In this document: piece by piece, positions 28,450-36,396 of the stretch
Layout of the letters: the number at the start of each line of letters is the position of its first letter
How positions within the stretch are numbered: the first letter of the stretch is position 1
NCBI GenBank assembly: GCA_004294225.1
Contig: REBA01000025.1
Span: 1-64,000, forward strand
Origin: Cytophagales bacterium
GTDB taxonomy: Bacteria; Bacteroidota; Bacteroidia; Cytophagales; Cytophagaceae
Length of the DNA stretch: 64,000 bases
Reading direction: 5' to 3'
Translations under genes and position numbers: made by a program
Notes under the pieces: generated by a model
Database searches by the model: none
What the model was told of the DNA's origin: nothing
Seen by the model: only the letters and a program-made list of their open reading frames with translations

Positions 28450-28751
28450 TGGCGTATATTTTACAATACTTTGATGAAGTAGAAACAGATGTACACGAAG
28501 CCAAAACTTGGTACAAAGAACAAAAAGAAGGATTAGAAATTGAGTTTGCAACTGCTATTGAAAAAACTATTAAACACATTGTAGATACACCTCAAATATT
28601 TGCTATTCGTTACAAAAAAGTTCGCATCGCTCATCCTAAAGTATTTCCTTACAACATCCACTTTTATATTGATGAATCTAATACAACTGTAGTTATCACC
28701 GCTATTGTTCATAGCAAAAGACATCCGAAAGTTGCAAAGAAGAGAATTTAA
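28449..28751 (+). CDS. ParE/RelE-superfamily toxin
   Basis: The 100 residues have the ParE-like helix hairpin (FDEVETDVHEAKTWYKEQKEGLEIEFATAIEKTI) and then the sheet IRYKKVRIAHPKVFPYNIHFYID, followed by VVITAIVHSKRHPK, a typical RelE/ParE ending. Relatives poison DNA gyrase (ParE) or cleave mRNA (RelE); which applies here cannot be told from sequence. It follows the antitoxin with a one-base overlap and is closed by a strong terminator at 28752-28779. The pair is intact although the XRE gene upstream is broken. Confidence 0.88.
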   Translation: MAYILQYFDEVETDVHEAKTWYKEQKEGLEIEFATAIEKTIKHIVDTPQIFAIRYKKVRIAHPKVFPYNIHFYIDESNTTVVITAIVHSKRHPKVAKKRI

Positions 28752-28779
28752 AAAAAGCGGTTGTTAAACCGCTTTTTTT
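28752..28779 (+). terminator. Intrinsic terminator of the toxin-antitoxin operon
   Basis: AAAAAAAGCGGTT pairs with AACCGCTTTTTTT around a short loop, starting at the toxin stop codon. Confidence 0.85.
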
Positions 28780-28816
28780 ATTTCATATTCTATACTTTTT
28801 TCAAGTGGGTCGTGTT

Positions 28817-29031
28817 TGGACTTCCTAACAAAAAGTGGAGGAAATTTTACAGTGCTAAGCCACGTTTTTTAGTTTGTTGTTTATTGATTGGTTAAATTCT
28901 ATAATAGTCAGGTTTTGGAGATGTATATGTCTTCTTTTTGTGTTGTAAAATGCTTCTATATACTCAAATATGGACATTTGTGCTTCATCAATAGTTTTAT
29001 ATTTGTAATGGTTGGTATGTTCTGCTTTTAT
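28817..29031 (-). mobile_element. IS3-family transposase 3-prime fragment and end, copy 2
   Basis: The minus strand from about 29031 to 28855 encodes the C-terminal 55-60 residues of an IS3 OrfB transposase (KAEHTNHYKYKT, IFEYIEAFYNTKRRHIHLQ), with the last conserved Glu region absent upstream. It ends in the same 100-bp terminus (28817-28916) seen at 27492-27591, in the same orientation. The 5-prime part is missing: homology stops at about 29031, where RAYT sequence starts. Confidence 0.85.
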
Positions 29032-29033
29032 GT

Positions 29034-29315
29034 GCAATTAGTAACAATACACAAGAGAGTAGGAGAGAGTGGCTTTTATGGATGTTTGGCAGGGCTGGTA
29101 AAAGAAACGCTAACAACGAAACTTACCAATTTTGGCAACAAAACAACCACCCTATAGAACTTTCCTCGATAGAAATGCTACAACAACGACTCGATTACCT
29201 TCACCAAAACCCTGTAGAATCGGGTTTTGTAGCAATACCTGAGCATTACTTGTACAGCAGTGCTATTGACTGTGCTGGTGGAAAGAGCATTATACCTATT
29301 GTTTTTGCTACTTGA
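29034..29315 (+). pseudogene. REP-associated tyrosine transposase (RAYT / Y1_Tnp), C-terminal fragment
   Basis: Read in the frame of ATG 29082 but upstream of it as well, the sequence gives NNTQESRREWLLWMFGRAGKRN and then YQFWQQNNHPIELSS, LDYLHQNPVESGFV and HYLYSSA, the C-terminal half of TnpA-REP single-strand transposases. The catalytic HUH motif and most of the N-terminal domain are missing because the frame enters IS3 sequence at about 29034. The element is dead on its own. A perfect palindrome lies 1 base after its stop. Confidence 0.85.
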
Positions 29316-29818
29316 TACGAAAGTTGAAAACTTTCGTCATTTTGAATCAAGATAAACCAAATTTTAAGCGAATAGCAAGCTCTTCAAAAGTAGGTGCATA
29401 TTTGTTTCCTGATAGAAATGTAATTTACGACTCTCGTGTAGCATATTCGCTTAATTGGATTATACTTTCAGAAAACGCTGGACAACTTTTTTTTCCAATA
29501 CCCGAAGGTCGCAATTCCAAAATGTCTGCCTTTGACCTAAACGTATTAATTAGACTAAAAAATATTACTCATTATCAACCAAAAAGCATAGAGCTTTTAG
29601 ACCATAGACTTTATATAAAAAATGCGGACAAAAAATTATTCATAAATAGAAATGAAGCATATTCTGAATTGAATAATCTTATTAAAAGCATTAGCGAAAA
29701 ATTATGGATTGGTGACAATGAAATGAAACAAAACTTATATTACACCGAAATGCTTTTATTCTCAATTGCAGACAGAGAAGTTTTTTTAGACATAACGACA
29801 CGCTATGGAATCAAATAG
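29312..29818 (+). CDS. Hypothetical protein, possibly lacking its N-terminus
   Basis: The frame opens at a weak TTG (29312) that overlaps the RAYT stop and encodes 168 residues. A palindrome (29317-29337) runs through its first codons. The body has a conserved-looking motif VIYDSRVAYSLNWIIL and PIPEGRNSKMSAFDLNVLI, which I cannot place in a named family. The abrupt start just after a transposase remnant suggests loss of the original 5-prime end. No signal peptide or membrane helix is seen. It is followed by a possible recombination-site-like sequence at 29833-29871. Confidence 0.55.
   Translation: MIRKLKTFVILNQDKPNFKRIASSSKVGAYLFPDRNVIYDSRVAYSLNWIILSENAGQLFFPIPEGRNSKMSAFDLNVLIRLKNITHYQPKSIELLDHRLYIKNADKKLFINRNEAYSELNNLIKSISEKLWIGDNEMKQNLYYTEMLLFSIADREVFLDITTRYGIK
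29317..29337. repeat. Perfect REP-like palindrome beside the RAYT remnant
   Basis: ACGAAAGTT (29317-29325) and AACTTTCGT (29329-29337) flank the loop GAA. The core AGTT-GAA-AACT recurs at 27612-27622. RAYT enzymes act on such palindromes, and finding one right after a RAYT gene end is typical. Confidence 0.6.
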
Positions 29819-29832
29819 AGAAAAACAACGAA

Positions 29833-29871
29833 GGCATAACAGCACCTACAAGAAATTGGCGGTTCAGTGCC
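29833..29871. other. Possible recombination-site-like imperfect inverted repeat
   Basis: GGCATAAC (29833-29840) and GTTCAGTGCC (29862-29871) are partly complementary (GGCA with TGCC, AAC with GTT) and flank about 21 bases, loosely recalling attC layout. The match to the attC consensus is incomplete, and no integrase gene is in the window. Confidence 0.2.
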
Positions 29872-29950
29872 CCGCAGACACATTTGTGGTTAATCAAAGT
29901 TTTGTAAAATTCTTTTTTGCTCATAGCTCTGCTGACTAAAGCAATAAAAA

Positions 29951-29982
29951 AGATGCGAGCTCTTAACCAAGAACTCGCATCT
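29951..29982 (-). terminator. Intrinsic terminator of the T9SS cargo gene
   Basis: On the minus strand AGATGCGAG and CTCGCATCT form the stem, with TCTT/AAGA continuing it across one mismatch, followed by TTTTTTATT. It lies 48 bases past the stop of the gene ending at 30031. Confidence 0.85.
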
Positions 29983-30030
29983 AAAGTTTAAAAAATATGC
30001 AGACAAAAAAACTGCTTTCAATGAGGTGAA

Positions 30031-31878
30031 TTATTTAATCACTAGTTTTAGCGTTTTAACTGTATTACCAGTTATTGCTCTTGCGATATAGATTCCACTA
30101 TTTAAGTTTGAAGTGTTATACTCTGTAGTAATATTACCAGCATTAGCATAACCATTGATTAATTCTGTAACAACATTTCCTTTAATATCTAGGATAGAAA
30201 GATTGATGTTTCCAGAATTAGTCATATAAGTAGATATTTTGGTGGTTTCATTAGCAGGGTTCGGAGATGCAGTCATTACCAAATTTGTTTCTTTAGCATC
30301 ATTTATACCAGTAATTATGAAGTTTTTAAGTTTTGGATGCTCAAAAGAAGCACCAGTTAAATAAGCAGCCCCATTTGTCAATGAATAATCTACATTGGCA
30401 AAGTTGATAGCAGAGATTGACCCATTTGCTTCCCCAGCATATAAGCCAGATTTGAAAGGTACAGTGTTAGCTGTAGTATCGTTCTCTGTTGCTCCTGTAA
30501 CACCACTTGTAGGCCCAGCAATAATCCATGTTTTTATTCCCCAGCCTGAAAGAGCTGATGGAATGTTAGAAGTTGCAAATCTAGATACTCCAGAACCATA
30601 ACCAAATATAGAATTTCTAACAGTGATAGAGTCAGCGTCTGCTTTAGTTTGAACTGATGGTGTTATTCCAGTATTTGGGTGGTTAAGGTTTAATAATACG
30701 TTAAAACCAGTAACAATAGAGTTAAATACAGAAGAACTGTTATTTGTTCTTATTAATACCCCTGCACCAAACCTAGTAGCAGCAGTAGTAGATAATGCTG
30801 ATGATTTAGACCCAGCGGGTATTGGTCCTACCATTGTAATGTTAGACATGGTAATGTTGGTTACAGGGTTTGGATTATTGATCCCAGGTACTACTTGGCT
30901 GGCTGTTCCTAAGCCTGTATTGTTATCTAGTTCCATACCATTTGAAGCAGCAGTTCCTGCTAATTCAAATACTGCTGGATGTTTTACACACAATGCAAAT
31001 TGTATTTTTCCTCTGAATCCTTCATCAGCATCTAAGTCGTCATCAGTGCCTGCAAATGCAATAAGGTGTTTATGTGTAGAAGTTCCGCCAAACCATTCGA
31101 AAGAATCGTCTTGAGAATAGGAAACTTGAATATAATCTGCTTTAGTTTCAGACCCACAGCCTGCAAAAGTTAATCCGTTAATTTCTGAATTGTTGATTCC
31201 AGAAGGGTTATTACCCGCAAATTCAATACGAACATACTTTAATGTTCCAGAGTTATGAGCGTCGTTATTGCCACCATACAATGCTGTAGAAAGTCCAGGT
31301 AAGGCTTCGTATTGGCGTGTTCCACTAGGAATGCTTAGTTTAGCTTGACCTATTAGAAGTACTCCACCCCAGTCGCCTCTGTTACGTGTAGGAGCTTCAC
31401 CTATAGTTACAGGAGCTTCACCCGAGGTGAAAATTATAGGTTTTTCTGCTGTACCTATTGCAACTAGTTTTGCATCTTTTGTGATAAGTAATGTTCCTTT
31501 GTCTGCTGCTGCAAGCCCTGCTTTGCCTCTGATTACTGTACCTTCTTGAATATTTAATGTACCTGACATTACTTCTATAAGTCCAGATAATTCATAATAT
31601 TTATCATTTGTCCAATTGATAGTTTGTCCTGCACCTGGATTTAATTTTCCAGAAATTTCTACTTTAGCAGGGTTTGCTGGGAGCCCTGCTGGTGCTACAT
31701 AACCAGCATCACCTGGATATTTTGTGGCTGCAGGTGTCCAATTTGCCCAAGGTTTTGTCCAGTCGGTAGTTCCGAATGCTCCTTTATAATCTACTTTTTC
31801 AAAGAATTCTTGAGCAGAAACGCTAGTGCTTAGAGCAATAGCAGCTATCAATAATTTGTAATTTTTTCTCATAATCAT
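30031..31878 (-). CDS. Secreted protein with T9SS C-terminal sorting domain
   Basis: This 615-residue protein opens with a signal peptide ending SVSAQEF. The body looks like a right-handed parallel beta-helix (GTLNIQEGTVIRGKAG, KLVAIGTAEKPIIFTSG, KYVRIEFAGNN). The last 75 residues (SPNPANETTKIS to LKLVIK) are a type A sorting domain recognised by the type IX secretion system, so it should end up on the surface or outside the cell. In the family this protein is usually encoded beside a TonB receptor, as here. An ATG two codons downstream (31872) is an alternative start. It has its own -7 box at 31904-31911 and a terminator on each side, so it can be expressed independently of the receptor. Confidence 0.88.
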   Translation of the reverse strand: MIMRKNYKLLIAAIALSTSVSAQEFFEKVDYKGAFGTTDWTKPWANWTPAATKYPGDAGYVAPAGLPANPAKVEISGKLNPGAGQTINWTNDKYYELSGLIEVMSGTLNIQEGTVIRGKAGLAAADKGTLLITKDAKLVAIGTAEKPIIFTSGEAPVTIGEAPTRNRGDWGGVLLIGQAKLSIPSGTRQYEALPGLSTALYGGNNDAHNSGTLKYVRIEFAGNNPSGINNSEINGLTFAGCGSETKADYIQVSYSQDDSFEWFGGTSTHKHLIAFAGTDDDLDADEGFRGKIQFALCVKHPAVFELAGTAASNGMELDNNTGLGTASQVVPGINNPNPVTNITMSNITMVGPIPAGSKSSALSTTAATRFGAGVLIRTNNSSSVFNSIVTGFNVLLNLNHPNTGITPSVQTKADADSITVRNSIFGYGSGVSRFATSNIPSALSGWGIKTWIIAGPTSGVTGATENDTTANTVPFKSGLYAGEANGSISAINFANVDYSLTNGAAYLTGASFEHPKLKNFIITGINDAKETNLVMTASPNPANETTKISTYMTNSGNINLSILDIKGNVVTELINGYANAGNITTEYNTSNLNSGIYIARAITGNTVKTLKLVIK

Positions 31879-31903
31879 TTAGGTTTAAATAAAAATTTCT
31901 AAA

Positions 31904-31911
31904 CAAATTTA
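31904..31911 (-). promoter_or_regulatory. Candidate -7 box of the T9SS cargo gene
   Basis: On the minus strand it reads TAAATTTG, fitting TAnnTTTG, 25 bases upstream of the start codon. No clear -33 TTG is seen. Confidence 0.45.
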
Positions 31912-31993
31912 GAGCTATTAATATTACTGAAATGTTAAGAAAGCTATGGTTAATGTTAAGTTTATATTACCAAATTTGTTTTTGAGAAGCATA

Positions 31994-32030
31994 AAAAAAC
32001 CTCTTGAATACTAATCCAAGAGGTTTTTTT
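31994..32030 (-). terminator. Intrinsic terminator of the TonB receptor gene
   Basis: AAAAAACCTCTTG and CAAGAGGTTTTTT flank a 10-base loop. The symmetric A and T runs allow it to work in both directions. Confidence 0.85.
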
Positions 32031-32047
32031 AAAAAGAATTTATTCTC

Positions 32048-34900
32048 TTAGAAGGTATAACCCAAGGAGAAATTACTTGTCCATCCAAATAGGTATTTGA
32101 ATGATTCTACATCTGTATTTTTATCGTATTGTTTGTTATTGTTAAGATCTTGATAAAATATTAAAGGCTGAGATTTTGCTAGGATGTCTCCGATAATAAC
32201 TCTTGCAGTTAATTTCTTGAAAAATTTCTTTGATATAGAAAAGTCTAATACTGTTCTTGAGTTTTCATAGATAAGAAATTGAGACTCGTTGGCAACAAAT
32301 GCAACTCTTCTTCCTACTCTATTGGCAGCTAGGGTAACATCAATTCCTTTTTCTAGGTGGCTATATTGAATTCCTCCATTGAACACATATGGTGATTGTC
32401 CTTGTAATGGACGGTTTCCTAAATTTTCAGCTAGTGTTCCTTTTAAATCAACTGTAGATCTAATCAAAGCATAATTGGTGTACAATGATAGTTTGTCGAA
32501 GAAATTAGTATTTAATAAATTATCTATTCTTTTTAGCGAGGTTCTGTATTCAAGCTCTACACCTATATTCTGAGCACTCTTTGCATTGATGAATGAAAAT
32601 GCTCTTGTGTTTGCAATACCTTCTACAGTTGATTCTACTGGATTAGTAAATTGTTTGTAAAATGGAGTGATGGCTATAATTTGACCTTCGCCTGGATAGA
32701 ATTCATATTTTAAATCTATATTATGAATAGTAGCTCTATTTAAATTTGGTTGACCATTTACTACTGCATTTAAATTAAAATCAAGGAAAGCAAATGGAGC
32801 AAATTCTCTAAACTCTGGACGTGATAATGTTTTGGAATAAGAAAATCTTGCATTAGATTTCTCATTGATAGAGTAAATGAAATTAAGGGAAGGAAGTGGA
32901 TCTACCCAATTTTTATTGATGTCTATTGGTTTACCCAAGTAGCTCGATATTAGTTTTTGATTGAAAGCTTCGATTCTTAATCCCCAAATTAATCTGAATT
33001 TATCGTTGAACTTATTGTCTAGCATTATGAAACCTGCATTAAGGGTAGAGTTAGCAACATATTTGTCTTGTGGAGATGTACTTTCTTTTTGGGTAATTCT
33101 ATCTTTTCTGATGTTATCTCCCATGAATACTTGTTCTGGACTTTCTTGTAAAATAAAATCTTCATTGAAAGTATTTTCATTAAACGAATAAACATAGTTC
33201 CTAGCAGCGAAATCACGATCTCTGTATTGGTGGAATCCACCCAATTTTAGTTCGTTCTTTATTAAAAACACAAAAGGAATATTTAGAGAGTAAGAACCGC
33301 TATATACATTTTCATTGAGTTTTGAAGAAAATCTACCTGATGTAAATGGGCTAAAAATAGCACTTTGAGGTTGAGCTATAGCTTGACTTGGAAAAAAATC
33401 TACCTCTCCAGTAGGCTTGTCGCTTGTGTAAAACAATCTTTTAAAATCAGGAATTACACGGGTAATATTGGTATAGCCTACATTATATCTTAGTTTGATT
33501 TTGGATGCACCAAAAGAACTTTCTCCAATTAATTGAGAAGATAACATTTTATTGTCCTGAAACAAATAGCCATAGTCATTCAGGATACTTTGGCTTTGTC
33601 TTCCTTCTTGAAATCTATTTCCATTTCTTAATATGCTTTGGTCATCGCTGTTTACTGTATATAAGTTTTTAAATGATATTTTATTATTTAACCCTATTCT
33701 GTAAGATAAGTTCAATATAGTTCCACTGTTGATAGAAGTTTTGTAAGAATTGATATTGAAGAAATCTCCATCGGCCTTTTTGATATCAAATTCTTGTTGT
33801 GTACTAGATAATACAGGGTTGTTATTGCTAAAGGGCGAGTATCTGTAACCTTTGCTGTAAGTAGTAGAGAATAAAATTCCTAAAGGATTTCCCCATAAAT
33901 TAATTCTTCTCGAAATCCCACCTTGTAAAGAAAGATTAGGTGCTATAGATGATGCTCTTCTAGCTTGAAAGTTATTATCAAATAAGTTTGTTTGTGCTAC
34001 TTTTACATTAATATCTTTGTTAGCGAGGGCTTGTTCTGAAGAGAGAATGCTAGAATTCGCAGTTTCGCTATTGCCTAATAAGTTGGTTGTGTTTTGTGAT
34101 GGGCTTTTGAAGTATTCTTTAAATGTAGTTAAGGAATGAGTGCTTGTTCCTATATTAAAAAAGGCTGAATTCTCCTCAGGAATATCTTTAGTATTGATTT
34201 GAATAATACCACCAGCAAAATCACCAGGCATGTCTGGTGTGGCAGTTTTGGTAATCATCAAATTATCTAAAAGATTAGCAGGTACAATATCAAATGAAAA
34301 AGCTTTTCTATCAGATTCGGTACTAGGCATAGGCACACCATTGAGCAATGCCATATTGTATCTATCGTTCAGACCTCTAATGATTGCAAATTTGTTTTCT
34401 TGAATACTTGCTCCACTAATTCTTTTCAAAACATCGCTAGTAGATTTATCAGGAAGCCTTCTAAATTGCTCGGCAGAAATACCTGTTACCATAGCTACAG
34501 AATTCTTTTGTTGAACCAACACTGCATTTTCTGTTTGTCTTACTTGGCTTGTGGCTTGAACAATTACTTCATTCAGTTGTTCTGCCGCTTCGGCTATTAC
34601 AATATCAAGGTGTGATGTTTCTTTATTTATAACTGTCACTTCTAGAGTAATTGGGGTATAGCCAAGATATTCCACTTTTATTTTATACTTTCCTTCTGGG
34701 CATACAATAAAATAATTACCATCTAAATCGGTAACTCCACCTACATTAGCACCTTCAACAGTAAGGTTTGCTCCTATTATTGTTTCTCCATTACCTTTGT
34801 CAATAACTTTTCCAGCTATTTTCCCTTGCGAAAATACACTTAAGGCTGTAATTGTAGTCAGAAAAATTACCGAAGTAATCTTTTTTAAAATTGAACTCAT
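32048..34900 (-). CDS. TonB-dependent outer-membrane receptor
   Basis: This is a 950-residue receptor for active uptake across the outer membrane. A signal peptide (to about residue 25, SVFSQGKIAG) precedes a carboxypeptidase-regulatory-like domain (about 26-105, GANLTVEGANVGGVTDLDGNYFI), then the plug (RRLPDKSTSDVLKRISGASI, RGLNDRYNMALLNGVPMPST, FDIVPANLLDNL) and the barrel, which ends in the aromatic LGYTF. No SusD partner is present, so this is not a SusCD pair. The downstream neighbour is a T9SS-exported beta-helix protein. The ligand is unknown. Confidence 0.93.
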   Translation of the reverse strand: MSSILKKITSVIFLTTITALSVFSQGKIAGKVIDKGNGETIIGANLTVEGANVGGVTDLDGNYFIVCPEGKYKIKVEYLGYTPITLEVTVINKETSHLDIVIAEAAEQLNEVIVQATSQVRQTENAVLVQQKNSVAMVTGISAEQFRRLPDKSTSDVLKRISGASIQENKFAIIRGLNDRYNMALLNGVPMPSTESDRKAFSFDIVPANLLDNLMITKTATPDMPGDFAGGIIQINTKDIPEENSAFFNIGTSTHSLTTFKEYFKSPSQNTTNLLGNSETANSSILSSEQALANKDINVKVAQTNLFDNNFQARRASSIAPNLSLQGGISRRINLWGNPLGILFSTTYSKGYRYSPFSNNNPVLSSTQQEFDIKKADGDFFNINSYKTSINSGTILNLSYRIGLNNKISFKNLYTVNSDDQSILRNGNRFQEGRQSQSILNDYGYLFQDNKMLSSQLIGESSFGASKIKLRYNVGYTNITRVIPDFKRLFYTSDKPTGEVDFFPSQAIAQPQSAIFSPFTSGRFSSKLNENVYSGSYSLNIPFVFLIKNELKLGGFHQYRDRDFAARNYVYSFNENTFNEDFILQESPEQVFMGDNIRKDRITQKESTSPQDKYVANSTLNAGFIMLDNKFNDKFRLIWGLRIEAFNQKLISSYLGKPIDINKNWVDPLPSLNFIYSINEKSNARFSYSKTLSRPEFREFAPFAFLDFNLNAVVNGQPNLNRATIHNIDLKYEFYPGEGQIIAITPFYKQFTNPVESTVEGIANTRAFSFINAKSAQNIGVELEYRTSLKRIDNLLNTNFFDKLSLYTNYALIRSTVDLKGTLAENLGNRPLQGQSPYVFNGGIQYSHLEKGIDVTLAANRVGRRVAFVANESQFLIYENSRTVLDFSISKKFFKKLTARVIIGDILAKSQPLIFYQDLNNNKQYDKNTDVESFKYLFGWTSNFSLGYTF

Positions 34901-34953
34901 AAATTTGTTTTTTTCTTTAGATAGGAAATGTTAAATCTGCATTTTTAACTTTG

Positions 34954-34986
34954 CAAAAGTACATCTTTGAAATTTTGCTTAACCAA
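34954..34986 (-). promoter_or_regulatory. Candidate promoter of the TonB receptor gene
   Basis: On the minus strand TTG (34986-34984) is followed after 22 bases by TACTTTTG (34961-34954), matching the Bacteroidota -33/-7 layout, about 54 bases upstream of the start codon. Confidence 0.5.
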
Positions 34987-35144
34987 GTTTTATGTTAAGG
35001 AATTGTTATGAGAATATTAAGAAATTGAATTATCGATGGATTTTGAATATAAATCTCCTCTCTAAAAAATCATTTAATTTTTTATTTCTTTAGAAATGTT
35101 GTGTTTATATTTTCAAATAAAAGATTCTTCATCTAAGTATTAAA

Positions 35145-35492
35145 ATGACCTCTAAACCTACAACTCAGAAAGGCAAGAGTGGTGAAAAGCAAGCCATAGA
35201 TTACTTGCTTAATAATGGTTATAATTTAGTATGCACTAATTACAGATTTGGAAGGAGAGAAATAGATATTATTGTAGAGAAATCTCAAATTATAATATTT
35301 GTTGAGGTCAAATTAAGAAAGAATAAAAGTTTTGGAAATCCCGAAGATTTTGTTTCTGATGCTCAAATTCAAAGAATACATGAAGCTGCAGAAGAATATA
35401 TTTATAACCAGAAATGGTTAGGCAAGATTCGCTTTGATGTTATTGCAATAATTGACGGAAAGGAAATATTTCATATTCAAGATGCTTTTTGA
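35145..35492 (+). CDS. YraN / UPF0102 family nuclease-like protein
   Basis: This 115-residue protein has the family pattern KSGEKQAIDYLLNNGYNLVCTN, FGRREIDIIVE and IIIFVEVKLRKNKSFG, a PD-(D/E)xK-type active-site arrangement (Asp then E-x-K). It is related to Holliday-junction-resolvase folds, but the cellular role is not established. It converges with the MarR gene, with a single base between the two genes. Confidence 0.93.
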   Translation: MTSKPTTQKGKSGEKQAIDYLLNNGYNLVCTNYRFGRREIDIIVEKSQIIIFVEVKLRKNKSFGNPEDFVSDAQIQRIHEAAEEYIYNQKWLGKIRFDVIAIIDGKEIFHIQDAF

Positions 35493-35493
35493 G

Positions 35494-35979
35494 CTAATTT
35501 CTTAGTTTATCCAGCAATTCGTTTAAAGTTTTAATTTCATTTTTATTAAGCCTGTGCAGAGATTCTTCTAGTTCAATTATTTTATCGTCTATTTCTTCTA
35601 ATATATTCAGTCCAGCTTGATTAATATAAACTTCCATTAGCCTTTTATTATGACTTGGTATTTTTTTGATAAGTAGTTTTTTTACTTCAAGTCTTTGTAC
35701 AATTCTAGAGGCGTCACTCATTTTGTCCAACATTCGTTCTTTTATTAAGTTGATTGAAGAAGGCACAGGGTGTTGCCCTCTCAATATTCTCAAAGTATTA
35801 TATTGTTGGGGTGTGAGGTCGTATTGAATAAAAAAATCTTTAGACTTTTTTTCTAGCCACGCTGAGGTAAATATTAAATTGACCAGACACTTTGCATACT
35901 CGTTTTTAAATGATTTTTGTTTGATTTCTAATTCTAACTTCATTTTAGATTTATTTAGCTTGTTTTTATGATTTATCAA
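35494..35979 (-). CDS. MarR-family transcriptional regulator
   Basis: The 161-residue protein has a winged helix typical of MarR: YDLTPQQYNTLRILRG, the recognition region SSINLIKERMLDKMSDASRIVQRLE and the wing KKIPSHNKRLMEVYI, followed by a C-terminal dimer helix. It is divergent from gldC, with 59 bases between the two start codons, so it may control itself, gldC or genes elsewhere. The effector is unknown. Confidence 0.9.
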   Translation of the reverse strand: MINHKNKLNKSKMKLELEIKQKSFKNEYAKCLVNLIFTSAWLEKKSKDFFIQYDLTPQQYNTLRILRGQHPVPSSINLIKERMLDKMSDASRIVQRLEVKKLLIKKIPSHNKRLMEVYINQAGLNILEEIDDKIIELEESLHRLNKNEIKTLNELLDKLRN

Positions 35980-36012
35980 TACTGCTATTAAACATAAAAC
36001 TGGACAATTTAT

Positions 36013-36020
36013 TACATTTG
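36013..36020 (+). promoter_or_regulatory. Candidate -7 box of gldC
   Basis: TACATTTG fits TAnnTTTG and lies 18 bases before the ATG at 36039. This supports that start over the in-frame TTG at 36018, which lies inside the box. Confidence 0.45.
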
Positions 36021-36038
36021 TTAATTACTATTATAATC

Positions 36039-36377
36039 ATGAGAAAATCAAACATTGAATTAAATATATCCCTTGATGATCAAAATGTTCCTGAGCTCAT
36101 CACTTGGAATGCTTCTGAAAGCCCTACTGGTAAGCCTGAATCTACTGCTGCATTTGCTTTAGCAATTTGGGATGCGAATAATCATTCTACAATGAAAATT
36201 GACCTTTGGACCAAAGATATGCCAATGGATGAAATGAAATTATTTTATATAGAAGCCATAGGAGGGATGTCTGAAAGTTTGTTATCGGCTACTTCTGATG
36301 AATATATGTATAAAGAAATAAAAAGTTTATGCGAAAAGCTTATGCTACATTTAGATAATGAATTTAAAAAATCATAA
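36039..36377 (+). CDS. gldC: Gliding motility protein GldC
   Basis: This 112-residue cytoplasmic protein begins MRKSNIELNISLDDQNVPE and has the family stretch WNASESPTGKPESTAAFALAIWD and TMKIDLWTKDMPMDEMKLFYIEA. GldC is conserved in gliding Bacteroidota; its loss affects gliding in Flavobacterium johnsoniae, but its biochemical role is unclear. Its presence, with T9SS cargo genes nearby, suggests a gliding organism. The ATG at 36039 is chosen because upstream codons fall in the promoter. Confidence 0.93.
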   Translation: MRKSNIELNISLDDQNVPELITWNASESPTGKPESTAAFALAIWDANNHSTMKIDLWTKDMPMDEMKLFYIEAIGGMSESLLSATSDEYMYKEIKSLCEKLMLHLDNEFKKS

Positions 36378-36396
36378 AACTTTATTTTTAAGTTTT

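Larger units (their letters stand above)
28752..29033. other. Region between toxin gene and RAYT remnant
   Basis: This stretch contains the toxin terminator (28752-28779) and the second IS3 end with its transposase tail (28817-29031). There is no intact gene. Confidence 0.6.

Noticed and set aside
28888..29157. Plus-strand frame across the IS3/RAYT junction
   Set aside because: It is antisense to the transposase fragment for most of its length and out of frame with RAYT.
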